NCBI GenBank assembly: GCA_910583725.1
Contig: CAJTXZ010000008.1
Coordinates: 1-64,000, forward strand
DNA: 64,000 bases
Direction of reading: 5' to 3'
Origin: an uncultured Vampirovibrio sp.
GTDB lineage: Bacteria > Cyanobacteriota > Vampirovibrionia > Gastranaerophilales > Gastranaerophilaceae
A model generated the notes under the pieces. It was not told where the DNA came from. It saw only the letters and a program-made list of their open reading frames with translations, and ran no database searches. Position 1 is the first letter of the stretch; the number at the start of each line of letters is the position of its first letter. This document shows, piece by piece, positions 34,638-42,421 of the stretch. A program made the translations under genes and the position numbers.

Positions 34638-34784
34638 TTAATATTTTATTTCAATTAGCTATAGTATTTAAAAAACAATGTAAAAAATGTAAAATAAAGA
34701 TGGGGCAAGCCCTGAAAACCTTACTTGATGATTTCAAACAACATTACTGCAGAATGAAGTTGAAAGCTGAAAGGAGGTGGGAAA

Positions 34785-34859
34785 GTGATTATTAGTGAAA
34801 AAGCGCTACTGCTTATCTTGCTGATAATAATAGCGCTAAATTTTTTAATTAATCATTAG
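34785..34859 (+). CDS. 24-residue hydrophobic peptide (possible type I toxin or holin-like peptide)
   Basis: A GTG-initiated frame encodes a charged start (VIISEKA) and a run of about 15 hydrophobic residues (LLLILLIIIALNFLI) ending NH. It has a near-perfect ribosome binding site, AAAGGAGGTG, and is followed within 11 bases by a terminator hairpin. These are the marks of a deliberately expressed micro-gene. Tiny single-helix peptides of this form include type I toxins and Hol-Tox-like peptides in Firmicutes. A short frame (MKLKAERRWESDY) overlaps it upstream and could couple translation. No antisense RNA can be recognised by eye. It lies between adhE and rex. Confidence 0.6.
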   Translation: MIISEKALLLILLIIIALNFLINH

Positions 34860-34869
34860 GGCTTTTAAT

Positions 34870-34899
34870 GGACAGGGGCTCAATCCTGTCCGCCCTTTT
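34870..34899 (+). terminator. Terminator after the small peptide gene
   Basis: The stem GGACAGG (34870-34876) with CCTGTCC (34885-34891) is followed by GCCCTTTTA. Confidence 0.75.
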
Positions 34900-34955
34900 A
34901 TATTATACACTAACTTTGATATTTTTCAATTCAAAAACCAACGCAGGAAAAAATT

Positions 34956-35576
34956 ATGACAGGAAAATTTCCAGACACAGTAATAAACAGGTTGACATTA
35001 TATCACTGTATTCTTGTTGATTATATCAAGAATGAAGTCCAGACAATTACAAGCTCTGCCATTGCCAGTCTTTTAAGGATTGATGACTCGCAGGTTAGAA
35101 AGGATATTTCGCTATTAAAAAATACCGGTAAAAGCCGTGTGGGGTATGATGTTTTGGAATTAAAAAATTCTATAGAAAGAACTCTTGGTTTTGAACGGCC
35201 GAAAAATGCCTTTATTGTGGGTGCCGGGAATCTTGGAATGGCGCTAGCTAATTATAATAATTTTACAGATTATGGCCTTAATGTTGCAGCGCTTTTTGAT
35301 AACGATAAGAATAAGATTGGCAAAAGGGTTCAAAATAAGGAAATATATAATATTTCAGAGCTTCCAAACCTTGCAGATAAACTGAATATTGAAATGGCAA
35401 TTTTAACTGTGCCTATGCAGGCTGCGCAAAAGACTGTAGATTTTCTTGTTCAATCCAATATTAAATATATTTGGAATTTTTCTCCTGCTGTACTTGTTGT
35501 GCCGGATGACGTTATGGTTTGGAATGAAAATTTGATGGGTAATTTTTTGCAATTTTCTTATAAGATAGGGAAGTGA
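34956..35576 (+). CDS. rex: Redox-sensing transcriptional repressor Rex
   Basis: Rex senses the NADH/NAD ratio: NAD-bound Rex binds its operator and NADH releases it, turning on fermentation genes. The 206-residue protein has the N-terminal winged helix (VINRLTLYHCILVDY, SSAIASLLRIDDSQVRKDIS) and the Rossmann domain (FIVGAGNLGMALANY) with a C-terminal swapped helix (ENLMGNFLQFSYKIGK). AGGAAA precedes the ATG. Its operator is found before adhE upstream, a self-consistent regulator-target pair. Confidence 0.95.
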   Translation: MTGKFPDTVINRLTLYHCILVDYIKNEVQTITSSAIASLLRIDDSQVRKDISLLKNTGKSRVGYDVLELKNSIERTLGFERPKNAFIVGAGNLGMALANYNNFTDYGLNVAALFDNDKNKIGKRVQNKEIYNISELPNLADKLNIEMAILTVPMQAAQKTVDFLVQSNIKYIWNFSPAVLVVPDDVMVWNENLMGNFLQFSYKIGK

Positions 35577-35718
35577 TAAGTTTAATTTGTTAATTAAATT
35601 TTATACCTTAACTAAAACGCCATGAATGCTTTATTTTGGTTTATTAACTTTATGCTATGATTTTTGTAGATTTATTATTTTGATAAGCGCTGCCAGTGTT
35701 TGCTTTAATCTGTTTTAA

Positions 35719-37197
35719 TTAATGAATTTCACTGCCGACATTTAAGCCGGGATATGGTGTGTATGTAGCATTTGGATTATAACTCATATTTTTATAATCA
35801 TACAATGCTTTTCCGGTGTAGTCATTAATTAAAACATGGTCTATTCCATCTTTTGGAGAGGGTTTTGAGTAATCCTGAGCTAGAATGTATTCAAGCATTT
35901 CCGGATTATTTTCAAAGTAAGCTATGTGCGCTGCATAGGTGCTGCCTACATATGGACCCATAGGGTCATTGTTATCTGATTTTTCAGCCGGATATCTTCC
36001 TGCATTATATGCAAACAGGGTTTTTCTTATGTCGCCGTTAAAATATTCGTAGTCACATGCCAGTTTTACTGCTGCAATTTTTGCATTGTCAAATATATTA
36101 AATCTGTCGAATATCTCGCCGTCTCTTTTGCTGCCAAGCTTTTCATTGATTTCGGGTGTGTTCATAGTAGTGTTGACTTCTTCTTCACAAATTGGGGTTA
36201 TCTGAAAAGGGCCTGCATCTTGATTAGGCCCTACCTTATATTTGCCGTTATCCCAATCTCTTGCATAGCCGCCACCTTCCTGTTCCATTACACACATAAG
36301 AGTAATTAATGGCAGATGTGGGGCATATTTTTCTTGAATTTCTTTTAATACATCAACAGCATTTTCTTTAAATTCAAATGACGCGCGTTTCAAGGCTATT
36401 TCAATATCATCAAACGCTCTTTTTGCATTCGGGTCAGCTTCAAAAATTTCATTTAATCTGTCAATTTGCGCTTTGTTTACAGATTGTGTTTCAATATCTG
36501 CCTTTGGTTTATCTATATCTAAATTATCATCCGTTTTATCAATGTCGGCTGCTTCGTCTGCTGAATCAACTGCAGTGGAATAATTTACGCTGCTTTTCTC
36601 ATCAAGAGTTTTTGCATCATCTGTATATTCAACAATAACTTTTGTGGTGCCTGCTTTATCTGTATCTGTGCCATTGATGTCATTAGTTTTATCTGATGAA
36701 TCCATTGCGGCAGAATCGCTCGTGTTATCTTCTTTTTCAGAACTGTCTACATCCTTTGTATGTTCATAAGCGACAAGTTCGTCATCTATATTTGTATTAT
36801 TCTCATCATCTATGATATCTGTTTTGACATTTAAATTATCGTTAGCCGCTTCCATTGTGGCAATACTATCGGGTTTATTGTGTCGAAAAGAAGAATTTGC
36901 AGCCGTTATAGAACCGCCAAGCACACTCGTAACCAGCAAGGCGGCAAATGTCCTTGCCGCAATCTGCCTTTGTCTTTGCAGTTTTGCTTTTTGCCTTTTA
37001 TTATATCTATCAGAATATTCATCAAATGTTCTTTGTTTAATTGATTTGGATGAACTTTTGAATTCATCTGTTTTTGGCGTTCTTTCAAAATCGGAAGAAG
37101 GGTATGGATATAGTCTTTCCCTTTTACCGCCAGTCTTTGTTCCTTGCCACCCATTTTTAATGGGTGTAAATTCGATTTCTCTTCCAGTTGTTGACAT
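35719..37197 (-). CDS. Membrane-anchored lytic transglycosylase-like protein
   Basis: The 492-residue protein has a basic cytoplasmic tail of about 80 residues, one membrane segment (TFAALLVTSVLGGSITAA, about 85-103), a long Asp/Asn/Thr-rich linker (about 105-235), and a C-terminal lysozyme-like domain (about 255-440). The likely catalytic glutamate is in LMCVMEQEGGGYARDW; further domain marks are AGPFQITPIC and FAYNAGRYPAE. It is expected to sit in the inner membrane and cleave glycan strands in the periplasm. The Met start has a weak GAGAAA signal. rpmB lies upstream with its own terminator between. Confidence 0.7.
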   Translation of the reverse strand: MSTTGREIEFTPIKNGWQGTKTGGKRERLYPYPSSDFERTPKTDEFKSSSKSIKQRTFDEYSDRYNKRQKAKLQRQRQIAARTFAALLVTSVLGGSITAANSSFRHNKPDSIATMEAANDNLNVKTDIIDDENNTNIDDELVAYEHTKDVDSSEKEDNTSDSAAMDSSDKTNDINGTDTDKAGTTKVIVEYTDDAKTLDEKSSVNYSTAVDSADEAADIDKTDDNLDIDKPKADIETQSVNKAQIDRLNEIFEADPNAKRAFDDIEIALKRASFEFKENAVDVLKEIQEKYAPHLPLITLMCVMEQEGGGYARDWDNGKYKVGPNQDAGPFQITPICEEEVNTTMNTPEINEKLGSKRDGEIFDRFNIFDNAKIAAVKLACDYEYFNGDIRKTLFAYNAGRYPAEKSDNNDPMGPYVGSTYAAHIAYFENNPEMLEYILAQDYSKPSPKDGIDHVLINDYTGKALYDYKNMSYNPNATYTPYPGLNVGSEIH

Positions 37198-37269
37198 TTC
37201 TTATTTCTCAAAAATTATAGACAATATATTTTAATAAAAAACAACTGCTTCAAATAATTTACAAAAAAA

Positions 37270-37323
37270 CATAAAACTTGAAGCTTTGTTAAGAAAAAAT
37301 TCTTGCCCGCCTCAAGTTTTATG
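37270..37323 (-). terminator. Terminator after rpmB
   Basis: A perfect 12-bp stem, CATAAAACTTGA (37270-37281) with TCAAGTTTTATG (37312-37323), followed on the minus strand by a run of T. Confidence 0.75.
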
Positions 37324-37347
37324 CTCTAAAACTATTGTCAATAAAGC

Positions 37348-37539
37348 CTATACAGCTTTTTGAACTTTGCCTGCCCTTATGCAGGAAGTGCAAACTTTAA
37401 TTCTCTTTACTTGTCCATTGATGATAACCTTAACATTTTGAAGGTTTGGCAATTGTCTGTATATATGATGCTTATGAGAGAATGAAAGTTTTGAAGCTTT
37501 TTTTGATTTCTTTCCGCAGCATTCGCAAATTATTGACAT
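37348..37539 (-). CDS. rpmB: 50S ribosomal protein L28 (zinc-ribbon form)
   Basis: A 63-residue L28. The zinc-binding form is indicated by CECCGKK at residues 5-11 and CTSC at about 51-54. SFSHKHHIYRQLPNLQ and VKRIKVC are conserved core segments. The gene stands alone, with AAAGGATGAAT near the start. Confidence 0.93.
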   Translation of the reverse strand: MSIICECCGKKSKKASKLSFSHKHHIYRQLPNLQNVKVIINGQVKRIKVCTSCIRAGKVQKAV

Positions 37540-37732
37540 TATTATTCATCCTTTCGAATTTATTTTATCAGTATTTCTATCTTATGACAAAAAGCTTAAT
37601 AGTCAAGTGTATACTCTAAATTCAGATATAAGAATTGTTTAGATTTGTAACAAAAAATAACAAAAGTATAAAGTTTCACAGAAGCGAAGTCGATATTTAA
37701 ACTATGTTAAAAATAAAAAGGAGAAAAGAGCC

Positions 37733-39025
37733 ATGGGGATTGACCATTCAAATTTTGTAAATTTAGACACTAACCAAACCATCAAAAAGAGCGCTTTATT
37801 AAAAGCAAAAGACTATGACCAAAAAACAATGGATACGATTGAAAAGTATTATCAGAAGTCAAATCAGCTCTTTAATTTTAGTGATGGGCTGAATGCTAGT
37901 GAAATAACAACCATTTTTAAAGAAGTGGATACTGATGGCAATCACGATATTACCGATGAAGAATTGGCTGCTTTTTGCCAGAAAGCAGGTGTTCAAGGCA
38001 AGGAAAACCAGATTAAAAGTTTTATAGAAAATCTTATATGTGTAGTAAAAAACAATAAAGCCGAAGACATTGAAACAAAGGCTGCGGCAAAAACAGATGG
38101 CACAGATTGCCCCAATGAAGAAGCTGCAGCTACTGAAGATGCCGGAGGTGTTGGAGGAGGCGGCGGCGCAGGCGGTGCTGATGGTGTTGAAGCAGCAGGC
38201 GGAATGGATGATAAAATTAATGCCTCGCTTGAAGAATTGGACAGAATGATAGCGGAAAAACAAGACCAAATTAGGGCTAAAAATATAGACCTTGAACAGG
38301 TTAAAGCAGATATAACTGCAAAAAATACAGAAATTGCTGGTAAAAAAGACGAGATTGCTGCTAAAGAAACTCAAATAAGTGATTTAGAACAACAAATAAC
38401 CCAAAAAAATGAAGAAATAGATAATAAAAAAGGTGAGATTGCAGATAAAAAAGAAGAAATAGAGGCCAAAAAAGGCGAAATTACAGAACAAAAAAGCGTG
38501 TACGCCGAGGCTAAAGCACACACTGCCAGCTGTAAACAGGCTGTTGCATCCGCAAGAGCTGCAGTAAGCTCTGCTTCAAAGAAACAAAAAGCAAGCGCGC
38601 AAAGAGCCTTGCAGCAAGCAGAAAAAGCCTTGCAACAAGCGCAAAAAGCTGAAGAAAAAGCAAAGCAAAAATTGGAAAAATTAAAACAGGAGCTGGCAAA
38701 GCTTCAAGAAGAACTAGCAAACCTCGAAGAAGAACTTGCCGGGCTTGAAGAAGAAAAAGCAACCTTGGAAGCTGACAAGGAAACTGCAACTCAAGAATTG
38801 GCAAAACTCAAAGATGATTTAACGAGGCTTGAAGAAGACAAACAGGGGCTTGAGGAAAAGAAAGCCCACCTTGAAGACGACCTGACACAGCTTCAAGAAG
38901 ATTTAGCTGATCTTGAAGCATTGAGAGACCGTTTGCTTCAACAAGAAGGCAGTCAGCAGCAGGATATTGGTTATGGTGAATATGGTCAAGATAATAATTA
39001 TGACTATGAATATTCAGAATATTAA
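37733..39025 (+). CDS. EF-hand protein with long coiled coil
   Basis: A 430-residue soluble protein. Residues 40-90 hold a divergent first hand and a canonical calcium loop, DTDGNHDITDEE. A Gly/Ala linker (about 137-160, VGGGGGAGGADG) leads into a coiled coil of about 230 residues (about 165-410) made of Glu/Lys/Ala/Gln heptads with repeated steps such as EIAGKKDEIAAKETQI. The last 20 residues are rich in Tyr, Gly and Asp (YGEYGQDNNYDYEY). No signal peptide is seen. AAAAGGAG precedes the ATG. Structural or scaffold function is inferred; the family is unrecognised. Confidence 0.8.
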   Translation: MGIDHSNFVNLDTNQTIKKSALLKAKDYDQKTMDTIEKYYQKSNQLFNFSDGLNASEITTIFKEVDTDGNHDITDEELAAFCQKAGVQGKENQIKSFIENLICVVKNNKAEDIETKAAAKTDGTDCPNEEAAATEDAGGVGGGGGAGGADGVEAAGGMDDKINASLEELDRMIAEKQDQIRAKNIDLEQVKADITAKNTEIAGKKDEIAAKETQISDLEQQITQKNEEIDNKKGEIADKKEEIEAKKGEITEQKSVYAEAKAHTASCKQAVASARAAVSSASKKQKASAQRALQQAEKALQQAQKAEEKAKQKLEKLKQELAKLQEELANLEEELAGLEEEKATLEADKETATQELAKLKDDLTRLEEDKQGLEEKKAHLEDDLTQLQEDLADLEALRDRLLQQEGSQQQDIGYGEYGQDNNYDYEYSEY

Positions 39026-39094
39026 ATATAAAAATATCATAAGAGATTAAGATAATCGTTATAATGTTTTGTCTTGTGTAAATATATTTTACTG

Positions 39095-39141
39095 ATAAAT
39101 GATGGTCAACATACTTTAAAAAAATGTTGGCCATCATTTAT
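39095..39141. terminator. Bidirectional terminator after the coiled-coil gene
   Basis: An 18-bp stem with one G-T pair, 39095-39112 with 39124-39141 (ATAAATGATGG / CCATCATTTAT), followed by TATTTTAA. It serves the EF-hand gene and perhaps the convergent SPOR gene. Confidence 0.8.
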
Positions 39142-39199
39142 ATTTTAATACTTTATTGTGGCAAGGATGAAACAATGTTTATAATAGATAAACTATAAA

Positions 39200-40036
39200 T
39201 TATTGTTGATAAATCCACACGTCAAAGCCTTCTTTGCCAAAGCTCCCGGCGACATTTCTTGCAACATCCATATTTGAATATGAGCCGATTTGAAGACAAT
39301 AAACATCGTCAACCTTCCTTATAAATGGTGCAATTTTTGCTTTGGAGTTTTTCATAGCGCTTTGCGCAGTTTTTGCTTCATCGAATGTTGAATATTTTCC
39401 TATTAATACTTTTATATTAGATTTAGCAGGAAGTTCGATTGGGGCAAAATTACTGTTTGTTGTGCTTGCAGAAGTAGAAGCGTCGCCAGCTTTTTTGGGC
39501 AAAAGTTGTGCTTTTTCGCTATTTTGCTCTGTTTGGGTTGTTTTTTGCGGTTGTTTTTTCTGAGGTTTTGATTCATTTTGTGCAAATTCTTCCAAATCTG
39601 AATCAATATCTTCTTCAATGTTTGATTTTAGTCTTTCAAAATGTTCAAAGTTCATCACTTCGTTTTTGTCTCTATCTTGCGGTAATACGCGGCTTTCTGA
39701 CGGAGCATTTTCTTCTTGTTGAATAAGCGTGAGTCTTTTATCAATGCTTCTTTTGTCTGCATCGTAGGTATCATTAAAGTACCCGTCATTTATGTTTGAA
39801 TTTGGCGCCTGCTTGGAAGCTTCGGCCCAATTTCTGCCGTATTCAATGTCTACGCGCTTAGCGTATTTTTTGATAAATACAACAACACAAATAAACATTA
39901 TACAAAAAGTGACAAAGGAGAGTTTTAGAATTCTTTTAATTTTTTCAACCCTTTTTTCCACTCTCTGCACGCGTGATGGGTTCATTCTGCTTTTTTTATA
40001 GGTAAGATAATCAGATGATGAATTTTTTATATTCAC
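39200..40036 (-). CDS. SPOR-domain membrane protein
   Basis: A 278-residue protein with a cytoplasmic basic N-terminus, a single membrane segment (LSFVTFCIMFICVVVFI, about 38-55), a hydrophilic Gln/Lys/Ser-rich stalk (about 60-200), and a C-terminal SPOR domain (IKVLIGKYSTFDEAKTAQSAM, VYCLQIGSYSNMDVARNVAGSF). SPOR domains bind denuded glycan at division sites. The GTG start overlaps the stop of the DUF366 gene (TAGTG), so the two are coupled. A role in division or wall remodelling is inferred. Confidence 0.85.
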   Translation of the reverse strand: MNIKNSSSDYLTYKKSRMNPSRVQRVEKRVEKIKRILKLSFVTFCIMFICVVVFIKKYAKRVDIEYGRNWAEASKQAPNSNINDGYFNDTYDADKRSIDKRLTLIQQEENAPSESRVLPQDRDKNEVMNFEHFERLKSNIEEDIDSDLEEFAQNESKPQKKQPQKTTQTEQNSEKAQLLPKKAGDASTSASTTNSNFAPIELPAKSNIKVLIGKYSTFDEAKTAQSAMKNSKAKIAPFIRKVDDVYCLQIGSYSNMDVARNVAGSFGKEGFDVWIYQQ

Positions 40037-40590
40037 TATAAAACCCCCCTTACCTTTGATTTTGCAAAATTCATATCTTCTATTTCTTCTGTAAATCTAT
40101 CTAAAATTTTGTTTGCAAATTCTTTTATGTTGTTTATACCTGCTTCATTTAGTGATGAAACACTGATGGGCGCACCTTCTGATACAATATTTAGTGCTGT
40201 GTGCACAAGAGATGAAGTTAAGGATTTTGTTGCGATTGAAACAGAAAGTTTTTTGTTATTTATAAATAAGTCATCTCCGTTTCTTTTTGTTTTGATGCCA
40301 TATTCTTCAAGTGTTTCTTTGATTATACAGATAAAAAGTCTCTGGTTTGAAACCATATGAGCCAGATTTGCTTCAAAATCTTCAATTATAAAATTAAGCA
40401 TTTTATCAGATGAAATTGGTTCGTCATTAATAACATCTTCAATGTCAACCATTTCAGTCAAATCAACCTTTACGGGTCCTATAAAACTACAGATTGCACT
40501 TCCTTTGACATTGAAATTTTTGTATATCCAATGGGGTGAAAGTTCTTTTCCTGTATATGTTATTTCTTTATCTATAAATATGCTTTTCAT
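40036..40590 (-). CDS. DUF366 family protein
   Basis: A 184-residue soluble protein with the DUF366 pattern: an N-terminal GSAICSFIGPVKVDLTEMVDIEDV, SDKMLNFIIEDF and FICIIKETLEEYG in the middle, and DDLFINNKKLSVSIAT towards the end. No biochemical function is established for this family that I know of. It starts 37 bp downstream of queC and is coupled to the SPOR gene. Confidence 0.8.
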   Translation of the reverse strand: MKSIFIDKEITYTGKELSPHWIYKNFNVKGSAICSFIGPVKVDLTEMVDIEDVINDEPISSDKMLNFIIEDFEANLAHMVSNQRLFICIIKETLEEYGIKTKRNGDDLFINNKKLSVSIATKSLTSSLVHTALNIVSEGAPISVSSLNEAGINNIKEFANKILDRFTEEIEDMNFAKSKVRGVL

Positions 40591-40627
40591 AATTAATTAC
40601 TTTTTATTATCTATATTAAATAATCTT

Positions 40628-41335
40628 TTAAAATAAAAGATTTATCAAGTCTTCATGCTTGCTTTTTAATATTGCGGCTTTCAAGCGTTTACAGCTTTCG
40701 CATTTGCCGCAGTGTTTTATATTATTTTTAGTACTATTATAACAGCTTTTTAAAAGTTTAAAATTAACATTAAGCTTTATTGCAAAGTCTATTATTTCAT
40801 GCTTTTCTAAATTTATCAAAGGACTGAAAACCTTTGGATGGGCATTTGTTGAATATTTAAAAAATTCGTTTGCGCATAAGCAAAAACTGCTGGAGTTATC
40901 GCTGAATGTTTCTGCCTCCTCTTTATTGCCGCCAAATATAATACTATCATAATTATACGAATCGCAAAAGCATGCAGCAATGTTTATAAATAATCCATTT
41001 CTGTTCGGCACCCAGACGGCTTTTGCACTGTTTTTATCTAATACATCAAAATTAATATCTTCATTATTATTAAGGGCGGAATTACTGATTTCATTAAGGA
41101 AAGGGAGTTTAATTACCTTGTGTTCTACATTATAAAACTGACAAATTTTGCTTGCAGCTTCTATTTCGTCTTTGCTTGCTCTTTGTCCGTAATCAAAGGT
41201 TAAAGCAAGTTTTAAATCACAGTGTTTTTTTGCCCAAACAAAACTTACATAAGAATCAAGTCCGCCAGATAGCAAGATAACCGTTTTTTCGTTAGATATA
41301 TCATAATTGCCGCCAGTTGATAGATTATTCTTCAT
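40628..41335 (-). CDS. queC: 7-cyano-7-deazaguanine synthase
   Basis: QueC converts 7-carboxy-7-deazaguanine to preQ0 with ATP and ammonia in the queuosine pathway. The 235-residue protein has the PP-loop LLSGGLDSYVS near residue 22, TFDYGQRAS, PNRNGLFINIAA and GGNKEEAETFSD, and four cysteines in CYNSTKNN..HCGKCESCKR that bind zinc. Its ATG lies inside the last codons of the HEAT-repeat gene (11-base overlap), so they are coupled. queD is at 25045. Confidence 0.94.
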   Translation of the reverse strand: MKNNLSTGGNYDISNEKTVILLSGGLDSYVSFVWAKKHCDLKLALTFDYGQRASKDEIEAASKICQFYNVEHKVIKLPFLNEISNSALNNNEDINFDVLDKNSAKAVWVPNRNGLFINIAACFCDSYNYDSIIFGGNKEEAETFSDNSSSFCLCANEFFKYSTNAHPKVFSPLINLEKHEIIDFAIKLNVNFKLLKSCYNSTKNNIKHCGKCESCKRLKAAILKSKHEDLINLLF

Positions 41336-42284
41336 TTTCTAATATATTCCTTGCTTCATCTTTGCAATAATAAGGCATAGTTTCATCTTCCAGGATTTCT
41401 CTCAGTGTTTCTTTTGAGGATAAGTTATACAATGCAATGACGGCGTTTTTTGCCACCTCTTCGTTATCGTCAAACAGCATTTTTTTAATTAAATTATAAG
41501 CTTCATCAGAGCCTGAATTCATTAAGGATTCAATAGCATTTAGGCGTATTTGCGGAGATTCATCTAAAAGAGCTTCTTTTAGTGCTGAAATAACTCTTTT
41601 ATTTTTAGATATGTTAATTTTTCCAAGTGCTTCAATAACTCTTTCTTTTAAAAATGTAAATTTATCCAGAAAACATTTTTTAGCTTCAAGTACCGTTAAA
41701 AGCGGGTCAACTGCGCGCATATCACCAATCATCCCAAGGGCCACGGCTGCGGATTCTCTTACATAAACTGATTTTTCACTTTCATCTGAAACAACATTTA
41801 TTAAAGGCTCTACGGCATTTTTGTCTCCTATTTTTCCAAGAGCTTCGCACGCAGCTAAGCGAAACTTATAATTTTCGCCCTTGTTATTAAGGCAATATAG
41901 AATAGGAGTAATTGACCTTATGTCTTTATAGTTTGATATTGCTTTGAGGCACAAAACACGCACATCAATAAAAGTATTTAAGTCTTCATTGCTTATAGCG
42001 TGGGAATCTTTTGCGAGAAGAAAATCCAGCAAATCATCAAGATTATGCGGATGTCTTAATCTGTCAATTTCTTTTATTAGTGTTTTTAAAAATTCTAAAT
42101 CGACACTTTTTTGCAGAAGGGCAGAGTAAAAGGAGGCTAAATCATCCTTTGAATATTTTTGTCTAAGTTCTGTAAAAAATGAGGAAAAGTCGCCCTTGTA
42201 AGCTTTCAGAGATTCTTCGAGCGAATCGATTAAGCCTGAAACTGCATCTGGCGTAAGTTTAACTAGATACGGTTTTTCCTCCAT
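41325..42284 (-). CDS. HEAT-repeat protein
   Basis: A 319-residue all-helical protein. Residues from about 120 form HEAT/PBS-lyase-like repeats such as KFRLAACEALGKIGDKNAVEPLI, RESAAVALGMIGDMRAVDPLL and IRLNAIESLMNSG. The N-terminal 110 residues are also helical but not repeated. No catalytic residues are visible. A scaffold role is likely. Coupled with queC by overlap, a suggestive but not conclusive link. Confidence 0.8.
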   Translation of the reverse strand: MEEKPYLVKLTPDAVSGLIDSLEESLKAYKGDFSSFFTELRQKYSKDDLASFYSALLQKSVDLEFLKTLIKEIDRLRHPHNLDDLLDFLLAKDSHAISNEDLNTFIDVRVLCLKAISNYKDIRSITPILYCLNNKGENYKFRLAACEALGKIGDKNAVEPLINVVSDESEKSVYVRESAAVALGMIGDMRAVDPLLTVLEAKKCFLDKFTFLKERVIEALGKINISKNKRVISALKEALLDESPQIRLNAIESLMNSGSDEAYNLIKKMLFDDNEEVAKNAVIALYNLSSKETLREILEDETMPYYCKDEARNILENEE

Positions 42285-42421
42285 TTATTAACCCAAAAAC
42301 TGTCTACCTGATAATAAAATACTATAAAAATTGTTATTTTTACATTCTTTGTAAACTTTTTTGACAAAATCTCGTAAATATATACAAAAAGTTTTGTCTT
42401 GGTGGTATACCACAAAAGGAT

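Noticed and set aside
40590..40628. preQ1 riboswitch near queC
   Set aside because: The intergenic region is too short and on the wrong side; queC is preceded by an overlapping gene, and nothing resembling the aptamer was seen before queD either.
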